Shown one piece after another: positions 11,334 through 21,258 of a stretch of 64,000 nt of DNA. The number at the start of each line of letters is the position of its first letter. The stretch's first letter is position 1. The stretch spans positions 4,099,501 through 4,163,500 of the forward strand of contig CM065646.1 of the NCBI GenBank assembly GCA_033220425.1, given 5' to 3'. The position numbers and the translations under genes are program-made. Under the pieces are notes generated by a model. The model was not told the origin of the DNA. It made no database searches and saw only the letters and a program-made list of their open reading frames with translations. The stretch comes from Lepraria neglecta. Its lineage: Eukaryota > Ascomycota > Lecanoromycetes > Lecanorales > Stereocaulaceae.

Positions 11334-12600
11334 CTCATAGCCTCCAACAAGGACGATCGTTATTATTCTAAGCACAAGAGCTTCCCGTTTAGAGCGTAGA
11401 ATGATGTCGACCGTTGCGGCAAGAAGAGCTGTAGCAGACTCTCGTGACAAACGAGATCTAACCGCTGACCGCTGACTAGACTAGTGCTCTGAATTGCGCT
11501 GCCAGCGCCTCAACCGGAGTGGGTGTCGCCCAAGTGATGGGTACGCAGGGAAGGAGTTCAAGGACATGAGAATGAGAGGAGACGACCATGGTAAGTATAG
11601 CATATATAGTGCAGGATGAACGCTTGGAGCTCCATTGGTAGAAAAAAGGGAATTCTTGGAGAAAAATATATACCACAACAATTAGCAATAGACTACGGGC
11701 CGTATGGATCAGAGAATGACGCTGCCCGGTCTTGTTTACCTCTTCAAAAACAATGTAGGTAATTGAAGCCGGGTTCAAGATTACCACTCTGGGCTCCAGC
11801 GTGCTGCGCTCTATGTAGTATAAGGTGCCAGAATACGCCCATACAACCTGCTCCCCCACGCTCCCTTTCTGCTCCTTCTTGCTCCCTTCACGCCCCATGC
11901 ATGCTCCCTCATACTCTCTTGCCGTTCCCTTCAACGCAGCTTTTTCATGCAGGCGGCAAATTACCGACATTGGAGGGCGCAACCACCCCAGGGTCGCCCT
12001 CGATCGCGCGACACTCACCCACGTTGCGCGACGTTAAGGCGGCGCACATCCTATTCCTCATCAGGGGTGAGGTCGGCGCGGGTTTCTGTCTTCTTGGCGG
12101 ATGCTTCTGGGAGTAGCTATCCCCTTCCTTGCGAGCGGATGGACGGAGCTAGGGGCTAGATAGTACCGTTCCGTAGCAGGGAATACCATTGGTCGGCTCT
12201 TCGTTGGGGTACCTACTAAGCAGGCCAAAGCCCTACACAGAATAAGTACCCTAAAGAGGGTGATTATGTAGAAATCAAAAATTAGGAAGTCTGCTGTGGG
12301 AAGACTCGGGCTTGAGTCGCCCAAGAATATTTGTTTCGAGCATGGATTTTGGCCTAGAACACGGGTAAAAACCCATGCGCCAGGGGCCCATTCCTGAGTA
12401 TCTTAAGCCCCACCCTTCTAATACCGGAACCACCCTTCTATCTACTCCGGAATATCTCAATTCCTTCAAAAACGATGGGAATAAAAGATTTATATTGTTC
12501 TTACGAAGCCTCCTTCTTATTGGCCGATCACCTTGCTCTACTATTGCTCCCAACAACTCTTCTGCTTCGGATCATATAGATAGACCCTACAACTATAGCA
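11334..12600. other. Intergenic stretch, no gene recognised
   Basis: Several open frames occur on the minus strand but none resembles a known protein or has convincing splice structure. A short direct repeat (ccacccttcta...ccggaa, twice) lies at about 12410-12455. It may include the 3' flank of the neighbouring piggyBac relic, whose exact end was not found. Confidence 0.35.
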
Positions 12601-15065
12601 ACCAAGTGTAGTTCTGTATGCCCTCTTGTTCGTAGGTGTGTTTGTGTTGATCTCGTCGCCGAAGCAACGTTTCTTTGGACTCGGTGTATTCTGGTAGCTG
12701 TACCAGGCATAAGGGTGTTGAGTCGTAGTAAGCTTCGTATAGATATGTGTGATTGTAGGGTCGAGTCTTCTTGTTCCTAGTATATCAGTCTGGTTTATCT
12801 ACTTCGACTTGCCACGTAAAAGTGAAGAGCTCTTGGTAGAGTAGCTCCCTGAAGTCTTTATGCTGTCTCTTTGTCCAAGACTTTCCTGTCGTATGCGCCC
12901 CGACCTTGAACGCATTAATATATGCGTGGTCGAGCATCCAGTACCGGTTAGGATACCAGTTCCTTATCGCCTTACGCTGAGTTTTGAAGGCGGAGCGATG
13001 CTGTTCGGCGATATCCACACCACCCATATTGAAATTGTAGTCGTTGAGGTAGTGAGGTATTTCTAGTTAAGCTCGTGAACCAAGGCCTTCGAAAGGCTTA
13101 CGGGCAATTGCTGTGTTTGATGATGTGGCTAGCCTTCTTCGCCAGCTCTTGATGATATCGGTGCTTGATTGACGGTGTGTACCGTCGATAATGAGAGCAC
13201 CGTATTGTTGTCAATCCATCCAAGGGTGTAGTACGCCATCCACCAGTATTGCCATAAGCATACCCCACGGAAGTACGTGCCCGTATTTCTCTTTCATTAC
13301 CTGAGTAACTGCTGGAAAATCCACGCTAGAGTCCTTCCTCGTAGTCCCACAAGCCCCGACTCCACGTATCTTCAAGGCCCGAAAGGGAGGTGTGCTGGTA
13401 AAGAAGTTATCGAGGTAGATCGTATACGTCTGTCCGTTTGGTAGAGGTTGGAGTGTAAGGGCTAGCTGATACAGTACAGCTCCTGTATCAGTTAATAACT
13501 TCTGCTGTTCTAGCTCACCTGTCTTCCAAAAGCGTGAACAGAACATGAAATTATAGAGGTATCCTCCCTCACATAGAGCCCATATCTTAAAGCCTTGCTT
13601 GATAGGCTTATTCTTTATCTTCATAGTATGCTTCGACCGACTGAAGAATTTTAACATCATCTCGTTAACAGCGACGTTGCTACCGGGTATCCAATGGGAT
13701 TGACAATTCGCTCGCAACGTAGATATCGGAGGCTCCATCTTTCGCCACCATATCTTATCTACGTGTCGTAGTTCTTCAGTCGTCATCTTGTTAATTTGCT
13801 CTGTTGTAGGCTCAAGGGCGTCTTCGCTATAATGAGTGCAGTGGAGGAATCGCTGTAGCTGAGCAATGTTTGATCCATAGAGCAGGTGTGTGATTAGGCC
13901 CTAGATAGAAAATTTGGTAAGGTAATTAACGGGTTCAATACTACTTGCCTTACCAGTGAAAAGATTCTTGTGCCAATAATCCTCCATTTCGCCCTCTCGA
14001 TGTATATTCATATATATCATGGAGCCTATAAAGACCTTCAGCTTATTAGCGTTTGTTGCCTACCAAGCCCTCTAGCTTATATCCCAATTATTATGGTGTA
14101 GTCTCGCCACAGTAGAGTCTCTTCCACGCTCTATAGCTCCCTCCTTCAAAGAATACGCATTCGTATTAGTAACGAGTATCTGCTATATCTCTTCTGTCTA
14201 GAATAATGAAAAGATCGCAAGTGGGCTGTCGAGGTTGAGATCTGCGGGGTAAATCGGCTGAGGTTCTCGTAGTGGGCCTTGTTTAAAAGGCTCAAAGGCG
14301 ACTGTTGTTGCGTCGATTAAGAGTAGCAGTAAAGGCGTCTTCTAATAAATTACCAAGGGAGCCCTTTTCTGGGAGCCTCTGATTCTTAGCAATCTTCTTA
14401 GCTGCTTTTAGCTGTACCTTTCTCTTTATCTTGGTAACGGGTTTACCGTCTTCGTCTTCGCTTTTGAACCCAACTAATTGAGTAGACTCCACTGTGTCGA
14501 TTGCTGCGTCTAGTACCCCTAGAACTGAGTCGCTAGTGACAATTGCAACCACTGTATCCGAAGGAACCACTGCTATTACCGGTAATTCTTCCTTTACTAG
14601 CTTTCTTCCTCGCTGTCCGGTATAAGCTTTCTTCGCTTTGGCGGGGGCTTTGGCGGGCTGGAAAGCTGAGTCCTTAGTGGGCTCGCTGCTCTGATTGGTA
14701 GGCTGTTTAGTATCACCGTCGCCGCGGGGCTGCTCGCCCTCAAGGGGGATGTAGGTACGCAGCTCGTCTTGGGTGAGCCCTTCCTGGTACCGAAGAGGCG
14801 GCTTGACAGCTCGTCGAGTAGGTCTCGTCGTTGCTCTATGCGCGGTACCATCAAATCGATATGTATCCGATGATATAGCCACTCCTCCTCTTTCCCCTCC
14901 TTCAATTGAGATTGGTCTGTCGGTAGGCCGTCGGCGAGGTCCTGAGCTAATTGTAGGATTAATAGTGACATTTCCTCCTTCCAGCTCGGTAGACAGCTCT
15001 TGTCGTAGTAGAGCATCATATAGAGCATCATGAGTAAGTCCGGGATATGCCATTAGCCTTAGCAT
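12600..15065 (-). mobile_element. piggyBac-family DNA transposon, degenerate
   Basis: The minus strand encodes a piggyBac (DDE_Tnp_1_7) transposase in pieces. The N-terminal region at 15065-14292 is Ser/Thr/Pro- and Lys-rich. The start of the catalytic region near 14060-13980 reads KVFIGSMIYMNIHREGEMED. The catalytic core at 13786-13211 has NVAVNEMMLKFFSRSKHTM, KPIKQGFKIWALCEGGYLYN and IYLDNFFTS. The C-terminal part at 13027-12785 has MGGVDIAEQHRSAF. Between 14290 and 13900 the frame is broken by several TAG codons where Trp or Gln would be usual (for example before TEEI and at WDIS-x-RAW-x-ATNAN), and frame changes occur at about 13200-13030. No TTAA-flanked terminal repeats could be fixed, so both ends are approximate. 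Not autonomous. Confidence 0.85.
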
Positions 15066-15455
15066 ATTGAAGACGGCTTGATTGATTCTCTATGGGAGAT
15101 GCTTGCTATTTATGCGTACTAGTCAGTAGGGCTGAGTAGGGCTGGGAGGTGATTTATGCTAACGATTAGCGTCGTTGACGATATATTACCCGTATATACT
15201 AGGCCTCGTATGGTGGAGGTATTGGTGGGAGTGGTAGGGCGAAAAGGGCGAAATTGGTGAAAAGGGAGACCATCTCTGACTCGGGGTAAAATCTATACAT
15301 TATGTGTACAATAGAAGCGATAATTTGGGTGTAGTTCTCATACAAAATGTCGTACATACTGTCAATTGCTGGCAGGAGCTTTCTATATAATTACTTTCGT
15401 CTCTACATCGACACAGGAACAAACTCCAAAGCCTCCAAGCCCGCTTTATGCGTTA

Positions 15456-16006
15456 CTAATTCGTACACTGGCACATCCTGAATCATCGTCAGCGTTCTTG
15501 TTTCTGCAAAAGCAGAGGCAACACACTTCTGGCCATTATCACTGAAACTTGGAGCACCATATCCAAGGCTTGATGCCGACCCCACAGGACAATGGCGGTG
15601 CGTGCAATAGCTATCAGTCTGGCAACTGCCAAGGTTGGCATTGCTTCTTGGAACTAGCTGCGGAAATTATTGCGAAGGCGCCAAATTCTGTTTCTTGACA
15701 TAAACACACCGGCAAACCCTGCACGAACGTCAGCACTATTGTTGCTACGGTATAGGAGACCAAATACTTTTTGTTGCCCTCATTCACGCCAGGAGCCCCG
15801 TATTTCAAGCAAGATGCAGGCAGTTCAGGGCACGGCTGGGTTTTGCAATCCTGGTCTGTCTGGCAAAAAGTGTACGGGTCGTCGTCGTGGATGGCTCTCC
15901 CTTCAATGTGTTGGAGGTTTTCTATGACCGAGGCGGTGGTAATCAGATGTACTCCAACCAACGTGAAAGCCAATGTGAGTCTAACGCAACAGGATGAGAG
16001 ATACAT
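15456..16006 (-). CDS. Small secreted cysteine-rich protein with two tandem homologous domains
   Basis: Four exons: 15768-16006, 15706-15718, 15527-15657 and 15456-15477; GT-AG introns of 49, 48 and 49 nt; 134 residues. Residues 1-25 or so form a signal peptide (LTLAFTLVGVHLITTASV). Then two 38-residue domains align without gaps: domain 1 starts FCQTDQDCKTQPCP, domain 2 SCQTDSYCTHRHCP; both share C-Q-T-D-x2-C-x4-C-P-x3-A-S-x-L-x-Y-G-A-P-x7-K-x-C-x-C (17 of 38 identical). Domain 1 has six Cys; domain 2 has Ser at the fourth. In both, an intron of 49 nt splits the codon of the Lys before the final C-x-C at the same phase, so the exon and its intron were duplicated together. I do not recognise the family; effector, antimicrobial or surface roles are all possible. 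Without splicing the frame looks broken, so it is easily missed. Confidence 0.75.
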
Positions 16007-16503
16007 TCTTGAAGGAGCAAGTTAGACGCCCAGGTAGCGATATGTTGCGAGACAACGTTGAGGAAACAGGGAAACGAGTGGCGCCAGTCAACCAAAGGTA
16101 ATGATTCTCGGTGTGAATGAAGGTATGCAACTGTGTTCTTGGTGGGCCAGTGCGCAACACTTATATTATTATGAGAGGTAGGCAGCAAGGTGACTGGGTC
16201 GCATGAAACGCATACTTCCGCATGTGCATATGTAGGATCGCTACCAAGAGCCTCCCTTAGGATCTGTGCACAGTGGGGAGCCAACCTCGCAAAACCACAC
16301 TCAAAAGTCTTCTGATTATTCGTGTCAGGATTCGACGCATAGCCCATATCACTGCTTCAACAGTGCGCCCAGAATGCCGCGAAAAGTTGTGCTATAGACC
16401 CAGGCTGTTCTGGTCATTGGAGACGCAATTGTTTCATGGAGTCATTTTAGCGCCATGTTTGATCCTGCGTGAGGCTGAAATCCCTTAGCGTCACCAGTGT
16501 CTT

Positions 16504-16963
16504 TCACGCCTGGAATGATATGCGTCCGCTTCCATCATCTCCTTCCAAAATTAAGAAAACGAATAACTCTAGCTATGTCAATTTCAACACTCGAAAAGGA
16601 TATCAGGATAGGGTAAAAGGAGCATACCGTGCGGGGAGTGGGAGGAAGTGTATTCTTAGAAAGCGTGACAAAGTCTGCAATGATACCGCCTTCGAGTTCA
16701 CCTAGAACGTTCCTGAGAACGTCGGGTGTATAGTAAGCGAAAGCTCCCCGGGTTCCATGAAATTTATTGGCAGCTGCGTCGTCTGTGATTGTGGCGTGGA
16801 GGGCGAGCGAGTGCGCAGGACTTTGCGGATCTATACTCTCATTTGGTATTCGTTTGCGGTTTTGGGTGGTAGTGTGAGGTCCATAATCACGACTGGTGGA
16901 GAATTTGATAGTCGGCATATGCCATGCTGGGTAAGTCCCAGAATCGCTAGCGACCGTTTTCAA
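16504..16963 (-). CDS. Hypothetical small protein, two exons
   Basis: Exon 1 (16628-16963) and exon 2 (16504-16572) join in phase across a 55-nt intron with GTATGC and ACATAG ends, giving 134 residues from MKTVASDSGTYPAWHMPT to GRISFQA. The middle (HSLALHATITDDAAANKFHG, TPDVLRNVLGELEGGIIADF) looks protein-like, but I recognise no family, signal peptide or membrane segment. The clean splice fit is the main support. It could be a fragment of a longer lost gene. Confidence 0.35.
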
Positions 16964-17473
16964 CGTCTACCACTTCTTTTCGGCTTAGCTCATGCTATTG
17001 CGCTGGTTGTGATAACTGCTCAACTGGGGGGTTCCCACGTTTAATGACTACTAATTGACACTTATTCAAGCTAGAAGCAACTGTTCAACCATCTTCCCAT
17101 AGTCATAATTCGGTGGACCGTTAGAGCATTTTCTTGCAACGAGTATTGCAGAACCAAGCGATCATCTTCGAGCTACTAGCCACAATCAGCATTCCTCCGG
17201 AGAGTGCTCTTTGAGTTTCTGGTAGGAGCATAAGGAGATAGGACACCACGATTCGCCTGTGTGCTCTTCGCAATGATACAGGATCATTTTGTGTTTTAAG
17301 CCATGTCGGCTCCTGGAATTCAGAAACGGCGAAATGCAACGACTTGGAATGTACTAGAATCCGCCAATGGCAATTGCAACTCGAAAGCTTTATGGACATA
17401 CACAAATGGCACATGGAGGAGTTCATCGGCTAGGGTGTAAAACAATTCAGCAGGTGAACGAACTATCTGCGTC
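16964..17473. other. Intergenic stretch, nothing recognised
   Basis: No gene, repeat or RNA was identified. The stretch separates the small hypothetical gene from the 3' end of the decayed hydrolase. Confidence 0.35.
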
Positions 17474-18489
17474 CTACAAACACCCAGGAAAAAACCCCTC
17501 CACATATCCCTCCGCCCACTTCTTATCATGAGCCAACACAACCTCCACCCTCTCCCCCTTCAATCCTTCCTCCTTAGCCCTTTTAATCGGTCTGACCGTG
17601 TCCTCCGCTAATGCCTTGTGCTGATGAATACACACCACTTGCCTTCTCTCCTCCCACGTCGCCATCTCTCTCTCTCCGCTTAAAATCCTCGGATGATGAT
17701 AAGCGTCTCCTGCGAGATAAACCCAGCGCCCTGGCTCGACATGCGCTAAAATATTCACATGACCTTGCAGGTGGCCTGGGCTGTTTATAATGTATACAGA
17801 ACTGTCGCCGAAGAAGTCAATCACGTGCTCGAATGGTGGTAGCGGTTTCCATGACGCTGACTTGCCTGCGAAGCTTTCGAGTGAGATGCTCTTGAAGCAC
17901 TCATCATCCTCTTCTCCTTACTCTAATTTAATCTTCCCAGGCTCAGGAAATTCCACCGTTCTTTCCTCCGACAACAAATCCCTCTTAAAATGCGCAGCAG
18001 AATGATACTTCATCCCATACGTTAACAACCTCTTCGTCCCGGCCCCCACAACCAAAACCGCCTTCGCAAAATCCCCCGGTGTACCAACATGATCATAATG
18101 CACATGACTAAACACCACCGCATCCACATCCTCCGGACTCAACCCCCCTACTCTCAACGACTCCGCCACATCCGGCTACGTAAAAATAGGCTGGCGTGTT
18201 TTTAGATGGGGTTGGATTTCTGGTGGGTAGACGGAGAGGTTGCGGCGCATGCCGAGGTCGAAGACTAGGTTTTTGGAGGAGGGTGGGTGGTGGATTAGGA
18301 AGGAGAGGGAGGGGATTGTGTTAAGGATGGTTTTGTCGGTTGTGGTGGCGCAGAAGAAGTGCTGGGGAGGGTGAGGTGGCAGGCGTGGAGAGCGGAGCGG
18401 CGGACGTAGAGGGCATCATTATTTTTGAGTTGGGGGAGCGAGGACCTCGTGCTAGAAGAAGAGAGATCATCTGTTTTGTGAGGCGTCAT
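17474..18489 (-). pseudogene. Metallo-beta-lactamase-fold hydrolase (lactonase-like), decayed
   Basis: Clear MBL-superfamily protein of the type that includes acyl-lactone hydrolases. The metal motif H-x-H-x-D-H is intact (VVFSHVHYDHVGTPGDF), followed by INSPGHLQGHVN (third His) and YLAGDAYHHP (bridging Asp), and VVLAHD near the end. Upstream, SLSFLIHHPPSSKNLVFDLG gives the usual first strands. The frame is interrupted by TAG just before PDVAESLR (about 18172) and TAA after GKIKLE (about 17919), and the N-terminal piece (from 18489) runs in another frame, shifting at about 18360. Three breaks make it a pseudogene. It lies on the same strand as the dehydrogenase relic that precedes it. Confidence 0.75.
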
Positions 18490-18731
18490 GGTATAATCGC
18501 CAATGGAGTCGTTGTGAGAATGTCATATTGAAAGCTGCTGGTCGTTCTTCAAAGAGCAATTGCCCATTGGCTTTTGGGGTTGTCTGGGGCTCTGAGCTGT
18601 GGTAAGCATTGGGGTGAAAGTTGCGTGGGGTTTGGGGGATTGAGGCTCTCCAAGTCATCGTGGGTGTTTAGTAATGATGAAATTGTGTATGCATTAGACC
18701 TACTCCTAAATCCTAGTACGTCCCACTGGCC

Positions 18732-20054
18732 TTATTGCCAGGATTCGGCTTCGGGTATCCGCTCGCCATTAGGCCTAGCAAGATACTGGAATATCACCTT
18801 CGAATTCTTACCCCTGAACCTCTCATCACGACTAGCCTCAGTGAAATCCTCCAACATAGGCTTGCCAAGCACCGTCCTCGCCCCAACGTCATCCGCCGTC
18901 TTAACCCAATCTCCAAAATGCCAAGGCAAAGCTCAATCGAGAACCCACCACGGAACCCATGACTCGCAGCATTATTCGGAGTAAGGCCTGGCACAGGGTT
19001 ATTGATGGACGAATTGAAGTTCTAGCCAGAGCTGACATTGAGGATTTCGTTTAATTTTATCGGCTCGAGGCCATTTTGAATGCCCATGTTGATCGCGGTG
19101 AGGGGGCAGAGGTAATTGTTTAGGACTTTCGTTTTGAGGCCTGCGCCTAGGTCGCCGTAGCGGAAGATAGACGATTCTTTGCCCATCATCTTGTAAATCT
19201 TGAGGACTTGTGGATATAGGCGGCTGGGAGACCCGACTATGAACGAGAGTACTCCTGCTTCGGCGCCCATGGGTCCACCCTGTGCATAGGTATCAGCCGG
19301 ACTTTCAAAGCACTAAGGTCTGCAGGAGTTTGAGTGAAGCTCAGGAATGGTTAAGTACATACCGAGTAGGGGGCATCTATAAAGTCGCCAAAACCCTTCG
19401 CCATAACTGCTTACGTGATGAATTATGGGACAGAAGGTGTTGTTCATTGAGTTGATTAAAGAAGAAGAAGCTATTTGCATGAGACGTCTTCAGTAAAGAC
19501 AGTGCTGACTAAGCATGACTAAGCAATTTCCAACATTACGCAACTTCTGAAGATGCTGCGGCATCGATCGTACTAAATTCCAGGAAGAGGATCTTTTTAT
19601 TAGGCATCCGTCATTGAGCGGCAAGCAAACCGGTCTGTGGATTCAGGAAAATGTCCTTGACATGATTCGCACGGGGGACAGAGGTCACGATAACATCCTA
19701 CGGAATATTGAGTCAACCTCTGACAATGTGAAAGCATGTTCAGTCCATAGTGATATGCAGTCCTGGAAAGGGTCACGTACGGCGATTTCTGCTACCTCTC
19801 TTGGGCATTGAGCTGCAATAATGGTCCAAGGACTGCTGAAGTCTTTGATAAATTGTTCCAAACCAACGCGGTTGATGTCGTAGACGACAAGGATAGAATC
19901 TTTCGAGATATTCTGTCGCAGATTTTTAGCCATCCCATGGCCCATTTGACCTCGGCCTGTGGTTTCCTATAGTATCAGCATGGCCTCTTGAAGGCACTGA
20001 ATGAACATTTACTATACCTATGAAACCATAGGTTGGAGCCAAGTTGCCATCCAT
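18732..20054 (-). pseudogene. 3-hydroxyisobutyrate dehydrogenase-like NAD(P)-binding protein, decayed
   Basis: Beta-hydroxyacid dehydrogenase family. The start at 20054 reads MDGNLAPTYGFIG and splices to RGQMGHGMAKNLRQ, giving the G-x-G-x-x-G nucleotide-binding turn. The next blocks are VTSVPRANHVKDIFLNPQTG, then DFIDAPYS joined by a GTATGT intron to GGPMGAEAGVLSFIVG (the substrate-binding DAPVSGG-type motif), GLKTKVLNNYL with the catalytic-type Lys, NNPVPGLTPNNAASHGF, and ARTVLGKPMLEDFTEASRDE. The frame is cut by a TGA after GLLAAQ (about 19613), a TAG after LNVSSG (about 19022) and a shift near 18900; another junction near 19430 does not fit any canonical intron. Same strand as the hydrolase relic 240 bp away and divergent from the decarboxylase relic. 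Confidence 0.75.
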
Positions 20055-20511
20055 AACTGTGATTTGTTGAAGATCCGTTATACAAACAGAGGAAAAGCCA
20101 GCTGATGATTGTGAGATCAAGAGGCGCGTAGTCATTCCTATAAATACGACTTCCAATCACGCATTGAAATGCTCTGGCGAGGCATCTTCTGCTGGCACGT
20201 GACTTGGTTGGCGGACCGTGGTCGATCTTGGGGTACTCGACCAAGTTGGGGTAAGCAGGCGCCTCCAACCAACGAATACAAGATCGACGGAGCTCCAAAT
20301 GTGAGGTCCAACCAGAGAGCAATTGATCCGAATTTCGGTCCAAGGGCTGAAGGTGGGCCATATTAAGCTTCTGACGCCCCCCGCAAAAGAAATTGGTAAA
20401 GGATTGCATCCTCATCCACGCTTCGTCGAAGCCTATAACAGAGCCCACAATTCCCACCAAAACCCTCGTGCACCTTTCTACGGCCCCCACCTAAAAATTC
20501 AATCACCCATA

Positions 20512-20816
20512 ATGTCGAAACGCGAAGGAGAGAAAATCCTGTTCGAGGCAGGCATGTCCATCCGTCGAGCCGTACTCAGCGACGCGTACGTCGACCGTGC
20601 ACTTGCGAACGGAAGCTCAGAATTCGCGAAGCCGATGCAGGAATTCACAACAGCGTTTTGCTGGGGCGCTGTGTGAGGTCGTCCGGGCCTGGAGCGCAAG
20701 CAGCGCTCGTGCAGGTGTGCATTTACTGTGGTGTACCAGCGGGGATTGATGGCTTCAAAGCGGCGGAGAAGGTGCTGATTGATATTAAGGCGGAGGGAGC
20801 AACCATCTTGCCTTAG
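20512..20816 (+). pseudogene. Carboxymuconolactone decarboxylase-like protein, internally deleted
   Basis: CMD/AhpD-like family. The N-terminus MSKREGEKILFEAGMSIRRA and SSEFAKPMQEFTTAFCWG lead to GRPGLERKQRS, preceded by TGA where Trp is usual. The end VCIYCGVPAGIDGFKAAEKV follows almost at once in another frame. The roughly 35-40 residues normally between RKQRS and the VYCGVPAG motif are missing, so the copy carries a stop and an internal deletion. It is divergent from the dehydrogenase relic (458 bp between starts), which fits a former small catabolic cluster. Confidence 0.75.
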
Positions 20817-21258
20817 ACATGACGTCCATAAGGTCACCACATATAGCCCAAACTTCGAACTCTAGATCTTACACAAACCTGAGCGCTTTGAATAGACCTA
20901 TCGCGGCCTCCACAGTGAATCTTCGAAGGACAAGTTGGGAAATGCGCTTAGGACTTCAACACTCAAGAGCACCCTAAACCCCAAAGCGGGCCAAAGACAA
21001 TCCCGGAGGTCTTCTGAGCAGCCTCTAAAACTTCGCTCGCCCGGTCCTGACTTTTTGTTTTGGGGGATGACCCACGGGAGTCATCATGCCGTGTATCTCG
21101 ATGTACGACAGGGCATAGCAAGCCTTTCATCTCCTCGCGCCCAATTGACATGTCATTTTTGAGGTGTCTTTCAACATGTTTCGACGAAATAGTAGGAGAG
21201 GCGGAAGATCCTCCACTCAAAATACTCGGACGGTGAGTGATGCCACAGAAGGTTTCGG

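Noticed and set aside
11476-12018. 180-residue minus-strand frame as a gene
   Set aside because: Composition is irregular, there is no recognisable domain, and a competing plus-strand frame is equally open.
12403-12410. TTAAgcccc as the left end of the piggyBac element
   Set aside because: TTAA followed by CCC fits a piggyBac terminus, but no matching inverted end with TTAA was found on the other side near 15.1-15.4 kb.
15614-15720. Unspliced reading of the secreted protein ending KKQCQPWQLPD
   Set aside because: Splicing out 49 nt restores the K-x-C-x-C pattern seen again in the second domain; the unspliced end has no such support.
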